Below the pieces are notes generated by a model. It searched no databases. It saw only the letters and a program-made list of their open reading frames with translations, and was not told the origin of the DNA. A stretch of 64,000 nucleotides of DNA, from contig CAVQNF010000024.1 of the NCBI GenBank assembly GCA_963713805.1, positions 1 to 64,000 on the forward strand. Direction: 5' to 3'. The DNA comes from GAS188 sp963713805. Its GTDB lineage: Bacteria > Pseudomonadota > Alphaproteobacteria > Rhizobiales > Beijerinckiaceae. Shown piece after piece: positions 51,921-63,333 of the stretch; position 1 is the stretch's first letter, and each line of letters opens with the position of its first letter. A program made the position numbers and the translations under genes.

Positions 51921-53189
51921 ATGGTTTGGCGATTGTCCTTCCTCCGAAAGCCGGCGCCGATAGGCTTGGTGCTCGTCATGGCGACGGCGGCACTTGCGGG
52001 AACATTTGCCCCTCACCCTGCCGAAGCGAGGGCGATCATGATCGCCGCGGCGCCGGCGTCGGATAAGGAAAAGAGCGCCGCCGCCTTCGCCGCCTTCGTC
52101 GAAGGGCTCTGGCCCGATGCGAAGGCCGCGGGCGTCTCGCGCGAGACTTTCGATGCCGCCTTCGCGGGTGTCCATCTCGACACATCCGTCCTCGAGCACA
52201 TGAAAAAGCAAGCCGAGTTCGAAAGATCGATCCGCGACTACCTCGCTTCGGCCGTTTCCGAGCGGCAGGTCGATCAAGGCCGTGCGCTCTCAGCCAAATG
52301 GGCGGACACACTCGCGGCGATCGAACGCCGCTTCGGCGTCGATCGTCACATCATCATCGCGCTCTGGGGCCTCGAATCCGGTTACGGAACCGGGATCGGA
52401 GGCAAGGACGTCATAGGCTCGCTCGCGAGCCTCGCCTTCATCGAGTTTCGCGGCGGGCTCTTCCGCGACGAGTTGATCGATGCGCTCGTCATTCTCCAGG
52501 AAGGCCATGTCGTTCGCGACGCGATGAAGGGCTCCTGGGCAGGTGCCATGGGCCAGGCACAGTTCATGCCGTCGAGCTTCATGAAATACGCGACCGCCTT
52601 CGACGGCGGCCCCCGCAAAGACATCTGGACGAATTCGCAAGACGTGCTGGCCTCGATCGCGAATTTTCTCGAAGGGAATGGCTGGGTCGCCGATCTCCCT
52701 TGGGGTTTCGAGGTCGTGCTGCAGCAAGGCTTCGACTACACGCCCGCGAAGGCGAGCTTCGCCGAGTGGAAAAGCCGGGGTGTCACGCGCGCGGATGGTG
52801 CGGGGTTGCCGGCCTCGGGCGAAGCGCTGATGTTCTTTCCCGTCGGCTGGCGCGGGCCGGCCTTCCTGATCACCGAAAATTTCTTCGTTCTCAAGAATTA
52901 CAACACTTCCGACGCCTACGCCCTTGCGGCAGGGCTGCTCGCCGACCGCATCGGAGGCGCGGGCGGCATTCGCGCCCCCTGGCCATCCGCGATCGAGGGG
53001 CTCGATCATGGCCAAAGGCTCGAGGCGCAGAAGCTGTTGCAGAACCTCGGTCTTTATTCCGACAAGCTCGACGGGCATCTCGGCCCCGCGCTGCGCGAGG
53101 CCACGCGACGTTTCCAGGCCGGAAACGGCCTCGTTCCCGACGGATTTCCGACGCCTCAAATGCTCGCCAAATTGCGCGCCGCACATTGA
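51921..53189 (+). CDS. Lytic murein transglycosylase, MltB family
   Basis: Cleaves peptidoglycan glycan strands with formation of anhydro-muropeptides. A signal/anchor segment (APIGLVLVMATAALAGTF) is followed by an SLT_2 domain (about residues 50-335) with the catalytic glutamate in IIALWGLESGYGTG (about residue 154) and GAMGQAQFMPSSFMKYA. A C-terminal peptidoglycan-binding domain follows (QKLLQNLGLYSDKLDGHLGP, then LREATRRFQAGNGL). Length is 422 residues from the ATG at 51921. The next gene is a secreted SGNH hydrolase. Confidence 0.9.
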   Translation: MVWRLSFLRKPAPIGLVLVMATAALAGTFAPHPAEARAIMIAAAPASDKEKSAAAFAAFVEGLWPDAKAAGVSRETFDAAFAGVHLDTSVLEHMKKQAEFERSIRDYLASAVSERQVDQGRALSAKWADTLAAIERRFGVDRHIIIALWGLESGYGTGIGGKDVIGSLASLAFIEFRGGLFRDELIDALVILQEGHVVRDAMKGSWAGAMGQAQFMPSSFMKYATAFDGGPRKDIWTNSQDVLASIANFLEGNGWVADLPWGFEVVLQQGFDYTPAKASFAEWKSRGVTRADGAGLPASGEALMFFPVGWRGPAFLITENFFVLKNYNTSDAYALAAGLLADRIGGAGGIRAPWPSAIEGLDHGQRLEAQKLLQNLGLYSDKLDGHLGPALREATRRFQAGNGLVPDGFPTPQMLAKLRAAH

Positions 53190-53243
53190 CGAGCCCCCTT
53201 ACGAGGTTCCATATCCAAAGATGGACCGGCGAAGGTGAAGCCC

Positions 53244-54436
53244 ATGCGTTTCTCTCTTCGACACGCCGCTCTCGTTCTGGCGTTGACCTCGGCAGCCGTG
53301 GTGTGTCCGGGCCTGGCCGGCGCTCAGGATTCCTTCCTCGAAAGGTTCATCCGGGCCGGCAATCCGGCGCCCGTGAAGCATCCTGTCGAGCCGGTGCCTC
53401 GGCACTCTTCTTATAATCCAGCTTCAAGCCATGCGGCCCACCGTGCGAAGGAAGCTCAGCAGGAAGAGCAGATCAAGACGAAGACCAATCCTTCGACGGC
53501 GATTCTCGTCATCGGCGATGCGCTGGCCGACAAGCTCGCGCAGGGCATCGACCAGGAATTCGGCGACAACCCCGATGTGCAGGTCGTGCGCAAGACCAAA
53601 TCGGTTTCGAGCCTTACGCGCGTCGACGTCTTCGATTGGGTCGAAGGTGCGCGCGCCGCACTCGCCGGGCCACAGCACTACGATGTCGCGGTGGTGCTGA
53701 TCGGCATCAACGATTGGCAGCCGATGCAGAGCTCGGGAGCGACCCTCGAACCGGGTTCGGACGCTTGGCGTGAGGCCTATGGCAAGCGGGTCGAAGCTCT
53801 GCTCGGCGTGTTCAAGGAGAAGAACCTGCCCGTGGTGTGGGTGGGTTTGCCGGTGATGAGCCAGCCCAAATTTTCCGAGGAGCTCCAAGGCCTCAACGCG
53901 ATCGTGCGCGAGGCGACGCATGCGGCGGGCGGCGCTTTCGTCGACCTGCATGACGCGTTCAGCGGGGAAGACGGCAAATACACGGACACCGGACCCGCGC
54001 TCAACGGCTCGACGGTGCAGGCTTCGCACCAGCGACGGGGTGAGCTTCACCCAACAAGGCGCGCTGAAGGCCGCGTATTTTGCCGATGTCGAGGTGAAGA
54101 GGATCCTCGCGCAAAAACCGGCGGCTACACCCGAACTCGATCCTCGCCACCCCCGGCCAACCCGGCGCGAAGGGCGATATCGAGCGCCTGATCGACCAGA
54201 TGGCCGGCACCCCGCCTCCGGCCGATGTGGTGCCCCTCATCGCAAAAATCCCGGAACGTCCGGCGATCGGTCCGATCATTTCATTGACCACCCCCGAGCG
54301 CGCTTCGGACGGCCTCCTCACGCCCCCCCTGACGAGGACCGCGCGACCGCTCGCCTCCTCTTCTTTCGCTCTCGATCAATTGCGCGCCGCAAAGCCTGGC
54401 CGTTCCGACGATTTCAGCTGGCATTCCTCACCTTGA
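53244..54436 (+). CDS. Secreted SGNH/GDSL hydrolase (DUF459-type); two frameshifts
   Basis: About 396 residues after correction. A signal peptide (ALVLALTSAAVVCPGLAGA) and a linker lead to a DUF459-like SGNH domain: block I as ILVIGDALADKLAQGI (the serine position is Ala here), block III as VVLIGINDWQ, and VVWVGLPVM. The C-terminal block is VSFTQQGALKAAYFADVEVKR; the H of block V is not obvious. A Pro-rich tail follows. Extra bases near 54021 (gives TVQLRTSDGVS) and 54144 (gives TPGQPGAKGDIERLIDQM) break the frame. A GTG at 53235 precedes the ATG at 53244, which has GAAGG 8 bases upstream. Confidence 0.7.
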
Positions 54437-54572
54437 AGCCGCATTTTGCGCTGGCGTAGGTGCGAGGAAGGTCGATCCTCCCCACGAGACCGGAGAGTGC
54501 ACGAAAAATGTTCTTGCTTCGTTCGAACCGGGATGGCATGGCTGCCCGCGCACTCATTCAGCGGAGGGCCTC

Positions 54573-55239
54573 GTGAAGCTCTATTCATTGCCTCTCTCCC
54601 CTTATGCGGCCCGCGTGCGCGGCGCGATCTATGCCAAGGGACTGGCGGTCGAGATTTTCGCGCCCCCTGAGGATTGGCGGACCTCTCCCGAATATCGCGA
54701 GATCAACCCGCTGGTGCGCATCCCGGTGCTGCTGCTCGACGACGGCACGGTGATCGCGGAAGTCGGCCGTGATCGTGGAATATCTCGAGGACGCCCATCC
54801 CAAGCCCTCGCTTCGGCCCGACACCGCCAAGTCCCTCGCGCGCGTGCGGCTCATCACCCAGATCGCCGATCTCTACGTGATGCAGGCGATGATGCCGCTC
54901 TTCTACATGTTCGATGCGAAGGCCAAGGACCAAGCCCTGATCGCGACGCAGCTCGGCAAGCTCGAGGAAGGGCTCAAGCATCTTGAAGCGATACTTCTTG
55001 TGGGCGAATACGCTTTCCCGGGACAGCTCACGACAGCCGATGTCTGGCTCACCCCGGTGCGTTTCTCCCTGGACGGGCTGATGGGCTTTGCCGAGTTGCC
55101 CCGTCTCCTCGATCGCCATAAGGCGGTTGCCGCCTATGCGGACACGGCGCGCAAGGACGCGGCTCTCGGCCGCGTCTGGGACGAAATGGCCGACGGCCTC
55201 GAGGCGATGATGGCGGCACGCGCGGCGCGGGTGGCGTGA
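54573..55239 (+). CDS. Glutathione S-transferase family protein; one frameshift
   Basis: A GST-fold protein of about 221 residues. The N-terminal thioredoxin-like domain has KLYSLPLSPYAARVRGAIYA and NPLVRIPVLLLDDGTVIAES. An extra base near 54762 breaks the frame; after correction AVIVEYLEDAHP follows, then an all-helical C-terminal domain with FPGQLTTADVWLTPVRFSL. The start is the GTG at 54573 with GGAGGG upstream. No substrate is predictable. Confidence 0.8.
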
Positions 55240-55308
55240 GAGGGGCTGGGCTTAAGGGTGGTGCGGCAATTGCGGTGGCACCCAAAAAGCACGAGTTGGG
55301 AATGAAAG

Positions 55309-55749
55309 ATGATTAGTTGGCAATTATCTTCCGCTCTCACCCTTGCTCTTTCCGTGCTTCCAGCCGGAAACTTTCCTGATAAGCGACTTGATGATATGAG
55401 ACATGATGGAATATCGCTTCATAGTGATCTCGAGAAGGAATACATCCAGCTACAAAATTCAAGATCGCTGACCAATAGAGTATTTCGAAATGATGTTACC
55501 TCTATTTTTATAAGATATATCTCTATTGGGATATCAATTAGTGAAACAAAATTTATTCTTACGTCAGGTGGCTTCGAGCTTACCCAGAGTATACGAGATA
55601 AGCACTATATTTACTGTGGACTGACTCTCGAGGAGAAATTTCTCTGGCGCGCCCAAGTATACCTAGTCATATATTCCGAGGCAGAAATTGATAACGGAAG
55701 CTCCACCGTTTCAACGATTACTGCTAAATTATTGATCGATTCGGTATAA
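55309..55749 (+). CDS. Orphan secreted protein in an AT-rich patch
   Basis: A 146-residue frame unlike its neighbours. The DNA from about 55,300 to 55,780 is strikingly AT-rich with A/T-ending codons (many ATA and AAT). A short N-terminal hydrophobic stretch (SSALTLALSVLPAG) could be a signal peptide. The middle contains TSIFIRYISIGISISETKFIL. I recognise no family. The composition suggests an acquired gene. It is inserted between the GST and gltD, convergent with gltD. Confidence 0.5.
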   Translation: MISWQLSSALTLALSVLPAGNFPDKRLDDMRHDGISLHSDLEKEYIQLQNSRSLTNRVFRNDVTSIFIRYISIGISISETKFILTSGGFELTQSIRDKHYIYCGLTLEEKFLWRAQVYLVIYSEAEIDNGSSTVSTITAKLLIDSV

Positions 55750-55780
55750 TTAGAATCGCACTATTTTCCATGACCAATAC

Positions 55781-57203
55781 TCACCTCGGCAGTGCGCTCT
55801 CGCCCTCGAGGAAAAGGTCGATCGAACGCGCCGCCTGGCGCCCCTCGCGAATGGCCCAGACGACGAGGGACTGGCCCCGGCGCATGTCGCCGCACGCGAA
55901 CACCTTGTCGATCGAGGAGCGATAGTCGCTCACATTCGCCGCGACATTGCCGCGCTGATCGAAGGCGACGCCGAGATCGGCGAGGAGACCCTCATGCACG
56001 GGTGACATGAAACCCATGGCGAGCAGGACGAGATCGGCCCTGAGCTCGAATTCCGAGCCGGGCGCGGGCTTCATGGCCGTGTCGAGGCGCACGCAATGGA
56101 GGTTCTTGACCGTGCCGTTCTCGCCACTCATGTGCTGCGTCATCACGGCGAAGTCGCGCTCGGCGCCCTCCTCATGGCTCGACGACGTGCGCAGCTTCAA
56201 CGGCCAATCCGGCCAGGTCAAAAGCTTGTTCTCCTTTTCGGGCGGCCTCGGCATGATCTCGAGCTGCGTCACCGAGAGCGCGCCCTGGCGAACGGAGGTG
56301 CCGATGCAGTCGGAGCCCGTATCGCCGCCGCCGATCACGATCACATGCTTGCCCGAGGCCAGGATCGGCTGGTCGTTCGCGATGATCGGCTCGCGCGAGA
56401 CACGCCGGTTTTGCTGCGGCAGGAAATCCATGGCGAAATGGACGCCGTGGAGCTCGCGGCCGGGGATGGGCAGGTCGCGCGGCTTCTCGGCTCCGCCGGC
56501 GAGCGCCACCGCATCGTGCTCCGCGAGAAGCTGCTTCGCGCCGAGGGTCGACGCCGACCGTCACGCCGCAATGAAACACGACGCCTTCTGCCTCCATCTG
56601 GGCGACGCGACGCTCGACATGGCGCTTTTCCATCTTGAAATCGGGAATGCCGTAGCGAAGCAGTCCGCCCGGCTTGGCGCTCCTCTCATAGACATGCACC
56701 TCGTGCCCGACGCGTGCGAGCTGCTGGGCGCAGGCGAGCCCCGCCGGACCCGAGCCCACCACGGCGACCTTCTTGCCCGTGCGGCGCACCGGCGGCTCGG
56801 GCACGATCCAGCCTTCTTCCCAGCCGCGATCGACAATGGCGCATTCGATCGTCTTGATGGTGACCGGCGCTTCCTGGATGTTGAGCGTGCAGGAGGCTTC
56901 ACAGGGCGCGGGGCAGACACGGCCGGTGAACTCCGGAAAATTGTTGGTGGAGTGAAGGTTCTCGAGCGCCTCGCGCCATGCGCCGCTGTAGACGAGGTCG
57001 TTCCAATCGGGGATCTGATTGTTGACCGGGCATCCGTTGTGGCAATAGGGGATGCCGCAATCCATGCAGCGCGCCGCCTGGTCGCGCGTCGCCTCCTCCG
57101 AGAGCGGCAGCATGAACTCGCGATAGTGGCGAATGCGATCGGAGGCGAGCGCGTAGCGGCGCTCACGCCGGTCGATCTCGAGAAATCCCGTGACCTTGCC
57201 CAT
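55781..57203 (-). CDS. gltD: Glutamate synthase small subunit GltD; one frameshift
   Basis: The NADPH-oxidising, FAD- and [4Fe-4S]-containing beta subunit of GOGAT. Cluster motifs are CMDCGIPYCHNGCPVNNQIP and CPAPCEASC; the first FAD motif is VAVVGSGPAGLACAQQLARVG and the second nucleotide-binding site is VIVIGGGDTGSDCIG. An extra base in GGG at 56545-56547 breaks the frame; correction gives GVDLGAKQLLAEHDAVALAGG. Corrected length is 473 residues, normal for GltD. It starts one base after the gltB stop, so the two are co-translated. Confidence 0.93.
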
Positions 57204-57204
57204 C

Positions 57205-60200
57205 TCACCCGCCCGCGAGAGCGAAGGCGGGCACGGCACGCTCGGCATTCAGCTCGGCGAGCGCGCGCCGATATTCGACCGGCATGACCTTGCGGAACTT
57301 CGGCAGGTATTCGTCCCAATGCTCGAGAATGAGCTTGGCGCGCCCCGAGCCCGTATAGGCCGCGTGCTTGGCGATCAACTGATGCAAGCGCTCGCCGTCG
57401 AAGCGATCGATGATCGGCCATCACATCGACGAGGCCATGGCCTTCGAGATCGCCGCCGTGATGGTGCAGGCGCTGCATCATCACCTCTTCGCTCCTCGAC
57501 CGGCTCGAGATCGACCATCGAGAGATTGCAGCGCTTGGCGAAGGAGCCATCCTCGTCGAGCACATAGGCGATGCCGCCCGACATGCCGGCAGCGAAATTG
57601 CGCCCCGTCTGGCCGATCACCACCACGACGCCGCCCGTCATGTATTCGCAGCCATGGTCGCCCGTGCCCTCGACGACCGCGATCGCGCCCGAATTGCGCA
57701 CGGCGAAACGCTCGCCCGCGACGCCGCGGAAATAGCATTCGCCGGCGATCGCGCCGTAGAGCACCGTATTGCCGATGATGATGCTCTCTTCCGGCGTGAT
57801 ATGGACGGCATCGCGCGAGGGATAGATGATGACGCGCCCGCCCGAGAGCCCCTTGCCGACATAGTCGTTCGCTTCGCCTTCGAGCTCGAGCGTGACGCCA
57901 TGGGCGAGCCAGGCGCCGAAGCTCTGGCCGGCAGTGCCGTTGAGCTTCACATGCACGGTCTCGTCCGGAAGGCCCGCATGTCCGTAGCGCTTGGCGATTT
58001 CGCCGGAGAGCATCGCACCGGTGGCGCGATTGGTATTGTTGATCGCGGCCTCGATCAGCACCGGGCGGCGCGTTTCGATGGCGCTCGTCGCGCGTTCGAT
58101 CAGCTCTCGGTCGAGCACCTTGTCGAGCTTGTGGTCCTGCCGCTCGGAGCGGTAGATGCCCGTGCCCGGCAGCGGTTCGGGCTTATGGAACAGGCGTGAG
58201 AAGTCGAGCCCCCTCGCCTTCCAATGCTCGATGACCTTTTCCTGGTCGAGCATCTGCATCTGTCCGACCATCTCGTCGAAGCGCCGGAAGCCGAGCGCGG
58301 CCATGATCTCGCGCACCTCCTCGGCGAGGAAGAAAAAGTAGTTGATGACATGCTCCGGCAAGCCGGTGAAGCGCTTGCGCAGCACCGGATCTTGCGTCGC
58401 CACGCCGACCGGGCAGGTGTTGAGATGGCATTTGCGCATCATGATGCAGCCGGCAGCGACAAGCGGCGCCGTGGCGCAGCCGAATTCGTCCGCGCCCAGA
58501 AGCGCGCCGATGACGACGTCCCGCCCCGTGCGCACGCCGCCGTCGACCTGCACCGAAATGCGCGAGCGCAGGCTGTTCATCACGAGCGTCTGATGGGTTT
58601 CCGCAAGCCCGATCTCCCAAGGAGATCCCGCATGCTTGATCGAGGTCAGCGGCGAAGCGCCGGTGCCGCCCTCGAAACCCGAGATGGTCACATGATCGGC
58701 GCGTGCCTTCGACACGCCGGCCGCGACCGTCCCGACACCGACCTCGGAGACGAGCTTGACCGAGACGTCCGCCTGCGGGATTGACGTTCTTCAGATCGAA
58801 GATGAGCTGCGCCAGATCTTCGATGCAATAGATGTCATGGTGGGGCGGCGGCGAGATCAGCCCGACGCCTTGTGTCGAGTGGCGCACCTTGGCGATCACC
58901 GCGTCGACCTTGTGGCCCGGGAGTTGGCCGCCCTCGCCGGGCTTCGCCCCTTGCGCCATCTTGATCTGCATCATGTCGGAATTCACGAGGTATTCCGCCG
59001 TGACGCCGAAGCGTCCCGAGGCCACCTGCTTGATCGCCGAACGCATCGAATCGCCGTTCGCGAGCGGCCGGAACCGATCCGCCTCCTCGCCGCCCTCGCC
59101 GGTGTTGGACTTGCCGCCGATGCGGTTCATGGCGATGGCCAAGGTCGTGTGCGCCTCGCGCGAGATCGAGCCGAACGACATCGCCCCGGTCGAGAAGCGC
59201 TTCACGATATTCTTCGCAGGCTCGACTTCGTCGAGCGGCACCGGCGCTGCGCCCATCCTCTTCGCCGCCTTTGATGCGGAACAGGCCGCGGATGGTCGAA
59301 CAGATTCTCCGCCTGGTCGTTGAGGAGCTTGGCGAAGGCGCGATAGTGCTCTTGCTGATCGCCCGCGCACGGCATGCTGAAGCAGCGAGATCGCCTGCGG
59401 CGTCCAGGCATGCGCCTCGCCGCGCAACCGGAAGGCATATTCGCCGCCCGACGTCGAGCGAGTTGCGATAGACGGGCGCATCGCCGAAGGCGTCGCGATG
59501 ACGACGCACCGTCTCTTCCGCGATTTCCGCGAGACCGGCGCCTTCGATCGTGGTCTTGGTGCCGAAGAAGAAGCGGTCGACGAAGGCCGTAGACAAGCCG
59601 ACGGCATCGAAGATCTGCGCCCCGCAATAGGATTGGAAGGTCGAGATGCCCATCTTCGACATCACCTTCAGCAGGCCCTTGTCGATCGACTTGATGAATC
59701 GCTTGATGATCTCGTTCTCGTCGATCTCCTCGGGCAATTGCTGGCGCATCGAGGTCAGCGTCTCGAAAGCGAGATAGGGATTGATGGCCTCCGCCCCATA
59801 GCCCGCAAGGCAGCAGAAGTGATGGATCTCACGCGGCTCGCCCGTCTCGACGACGAGGCCGACGGAGGTACGCAAGCCCTTGCGGATCAGATGATGATGC
59901 ACGGCGGCGGTCGCGAGCAGCGCCGGGATGGGGATGCGGTCGGGGCCCACCATGCGGTCCGAGAGGATGACGATGTTGTAGCCGCCGTGCACGGCGGCTT
60001 CGGCGCGTTCGCAGAGCCGGCCGAGAGCGCCCTCCATCCCTTTCGCGCCCTGCTCGGCGAGATAGGTGATGTCGAGCGTCTTGGTGTCGAAGGCGTCTTC
60101 GCGAAAGCCGATGCACCGGATCTTTTCGAGGTCCTCATTGGTGAGAATGGGCTGGCGCACCTCGAGCCGCTTCTTGCGCGACGTCCCTTCGAGGTCGAGC

Positions 60201-61951
60201 AGGTTGGGGCGCGGCCCGATGAACGAAACGAGGCTCATGACGAGCTCCTCGCGGATCGGATCGATCGGCGGGTTCGTCACTTGCGCGAAGTTCTGCTTGA
60301 AATAGGTGGGCAACAGCTTCGACTTGTCGGAAAGCGCCGAGATCGGCGTGTCCGTGCCCATGGAGCCGACGGCTTCCTGTCCGGTGACCGCCATGGGTGC
60401 CATCAGCATCTTCAGGTCTTCCTGGCTGTAGCCGAAGGCCTGCTGGCGATCGAGAAGCGACACGTCGGTGCGCGATTCGCGCGACTGGACCGGAGGCAGA
60501 TCCTCGAGCACGATCTGCGAACGCTTGAGCCACTGGCGATAAGGGTGGCGCGCCGCGAGCTGTGCCTTGACCTCGTCATCCGAGACGATCCGACCCTTCT
60601 CGAGGTCGATGAGCAGCATCTTGCCCGGTTGCAGGCGCCATTTGCGCACGATGTCGCCTTCCGGGATCGGCAGCACGCCCGCTTCCGAGGCGAGCACCAC
60701 GAGCCCGTCCTTGGTGACGAGGTAGCGGGCCGGGCGAAGCCCGTTGCGGTCGAGCGTCGCGCCGATCTGCCGGCCGTCCGAGAAGGCGATCGAAGCCGGC
60801 CCGTCCCACGGCTCCATCAGGGCCGCGTGATATTCGTAGAAAGCGCGCCTGCCCTCATCCATCAACGGATTGCCGGCCCAGGCTTCCGGGATCAGCATCA
60901 TCATGGCGTGGGCAAGCGAATAGCCGCCGCGCACCAGGAACTCGAGCGCGTTGTCGAAACAGGCCGTGTCCGATTGCCCCTCATAGGAGATGGGCCAGAG
61001 CTTCGAGATGTCATTGCCGAACAGATCCGAATTGACGGATGCCTGCCGCGCCGCCATCCAGTTGACGTTGCCCCGCAAGGTGTTGATCTCCCCGTTATGG
61101 GCGATCATTCGGAACGGGTGAGCGAGCTGCCAACTCGGAAATGTATTCGTCGAAAAGCGCTGGTGCACGAGCGCGAGCGCGCTGTCGAAACGCGGATCGA
61201 GCAAGATCCGTGTAATAGGCGCCGAGCTGGGAGGCCAGCACCATGCCCTTGTAGACCAGCGTTCGGCAGGAGATGGAAACAGGGTAGAACCCCATGCCGC
61301 GCAGATTATTCGCCTTCATGTTGTAGACGGTGCCGGAGATCTGCTTGCGCAGGATATAGAGCCTGCGCTCGAACTCCTCCTCGCTGGCGATGCCCTTGCC
61401 GCGACCGATGAAGGCTTGCAGATGCAGTGGCTCCGTCGGCTTGACGCTCTCGCCAAGATCGCTGTTGTTCACGGGAGGCTCGCGAAAGCCGAGCAGAACC
61501 TGGCCCTCGTCTGCGATCGTCTTCTCGATCACCTCGCGACAGAGCGCCGCCGCCCCCGCCACGCGCGGCAGGAAGAAATGACCGACCGCATATTGTCCGG
61601 GCTCCGGCAGCGTGAAGCCGAGCTTCGCGCATTCTTCAAGGAAGAAGCGATGCGGTATCTGCACCATGATGCCGCAACCGTCCCCCAATTTGGGATCGGC
61701 TCCCACCGCGCCTCGGTGGCGGAGGTTGAGGAGTATCTGCAGTCCCTTCTCGATGATGTCGTGGCGCTTCGCGTTGGACATGTCGGCGATGATCCCGACG
61801 CCGCAGGAGTCGTGCTCGCGGGCGGGGTCGAACAGCCCTTGCGCGGGCGGGCGCCCATTCGGGCCATTGCGCCGGAAGGCACGGCTTTGCGAGCACGGGT
61901 CCGCGATGTCGCGCCCGTCCGCTCGTTCGCCGCAACCTTCATCGCGTCCAT
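57205..61951 (-). CDS. gltB: Glutamate synthase large subunit GltB; nine frameshifts
   Basis: The glutamine amidotransferase and FMN glutamate-synthesis subunit of GOGAT. From the ATG at 61951 a ~50-residue propeptide leads to the nucleophile in HDSCGVGIIADM. The class II amidotransferase domain, the central domain, the FMN domain (KRFSTGAMSFGSISREAH) with the [3Fe-4S] motif CIMMRKCHLNTCPVG, and the C-terminal GXGXG domain (VIIGNTVLYGAIAGECYFRG) are all present. Breaks: missing base near 61,845; extra bases near 61203, 59455, 59365, 59299, 59271, 58778, 57497 and 57407. The net of seven extra bases fits the measured length and gives 1579 residues. Confidence 0.93.
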
Positions 61952-62111
61952 CTCGCCGCCCTCGCCTTGTTGCTTGACCGCCTTCGCGCCAGCCCCCACA
62001 GAACTTTCCGCGCCCGGCTGCCTAAAAAAAGGTCAGCCTTGCTGCCTTATCTCCGACCATGCCAAACTTGCCGGGGATGTTCAATAGAACAATTCGAACT
62101 TGGGGACGTCC

Positions 62112-63206
62112 ATGAATTTCAGAAGCGACAACACGGCGGGTGCGAGCGAAAAGATACTCGCCGCGCTGATTGCGGCGAACGGCGGCACCCAGCCGGCCTA
62201 TGGCGCCGACGACATGACGGCGCGGGTCGAGAAGACGCTCTGCGAAATCTTCGAGCGGGACGTCGCGGTGTTCCTGGTCGTGAACGGAACAGCGGCGAAT
62301 TCGCTCGCGCTTGCATGCGCGACGCCGCCTTGGGGAGCCGTGCTCTGCCATACGGAAAGCCATATCGCCGAGGATGAATGCGGCGCGCCGGAATTCTTTT
62401 CGGCAGGCGCCAAGCTCGTCGGGCTGCCGGGCGTCGGTTGCAAGCTCGAGCCCGCGACCGTCGCCATGAAGCTCGAGGAGATGCCGGCGGGGTCGCTGCG
62501 CAATTGCGAGCCGGCCGCGCTCTCGATCACCCAGGCGACCGAGGCCGGCACGATCTACACCTGCGCAGAGATCGCGGCGCTTGCGCAGGTGGCGCGCTCG
62601 CGCGGCCTCACGGTGCACATGGATGGGGCCCGTTTCGCGAACGCGCTCGTCACGCTCGGCTGCACGCCGGCCGAGATGAGCTGGAAATCGGGCGTCGATA
62701 TTCTGTCCTTCGGAGCCACCAAGAATGGCTGCCTCGCAGCCGAGGCGGTGATCTTCTTCGACCGAAAAAGGGCGATCGACATGGCCATCCGGCGCAAGCG
62801 CGCCGGCCACACGCTGTCCAAGGGCCGGTTGCTCGCGGCGCAGATGGGAGCCTATCTTCGCGACGGGCATTGGCTCGAGCTCGCACGGCACGCCAATGCA
62901 GCCGCAGCGCGGTTGGAAGAGGCTCTGCTTTCCCTGCCGGGTGTGAGGATCGGCTGGGCGCGTCAGGCCAACGCGGTCTTTGCCATCATTCCCGAGGCTG
63001 TCGACCGGCGTTTGCGCGCCGCGAACGCTTCCTACCACCCCTGGTCGCCCGCCTGGCTTCCCGTGAAATCCATGCCGAAAAAGGGCGAGATGCTCTTTCG
63101 CTTCGTGACGTCCTTCCGCACGACCTCGATGGAGATCGAGGCGCTACGCGCCGCGGGCCAGGCCGAACCGATTGCCGTTCCCCGCGTTAGGGCCAAGGCG
63201 GGCTGA
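62112..63206 (+). CDS. ltaE: Low-specificity L-threonine aldolase
   Basis: A PLP enzyme of the fold-type I aldolase family that splits L-threonine or allo-threonine into glycine and acetaldehyde. Motifs: FRSDNTAGASEKILAAL at the start, NGTAANSLAL, HTESHIAEDECGAPEFF, VHMDGARFANAL with the PLP aspartate, and the PLP lysine in FGATKNGCLAAEAVIFF (about residue 205). Length is 364 residues from the ATG at 62112. A TTG at 62100 is also in frame. The glycine it makes could feed GlyA. Confidence 0.88.
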   Translation: MNFRSDNTAGASEKILAALIAANGGTQPAYGADDMTARVEKTLCEIFERDVAVFLVVNGTAANSLALACATPPWGAVLCHTESHIAEDECGAPEFFSAGAKLVGLPGVGCKLEPATVAMKLEEMPAGSLRNCEPAALSITQATEAGTIYTCAEIAALAQVARSRGLTVHMDGARFANALVTLGCTPAEMSWKSGVDILSFGATKNGCLAAEAVIFFDRKRAIDMAIRRKRAGHTLSKGRLLAAQMGAYLRDGHWLELARHANAAAARLEEALLSLPGVRIGWARQANAVFAIIPEAVDRRLRAANASYHPWSPAWLPVKSMPKKGEMLFRFVTSFRTTSMEIEALRAAGQAEPIAVPRVRAKAG

Positions 63207-63333
63207 AACCGTGGAGGTTGAGGCCGGCTCGATAGCAAAGATCGGACAAATCGCGTCCATGCCATCGTCCAAAGCTCGCCGCAATCGGCTCCGAGAGATG
63301 GTACGGGCGATCTTTTCGTAAGGGGCTCGCAAA

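Noticed and set aside
59498..61411. A 637-codon plus-strand open frame opposite gltB
   Set aside because: Shadow of gltB on the other strand, with the usual low-complexity composition and no plausible start signal.
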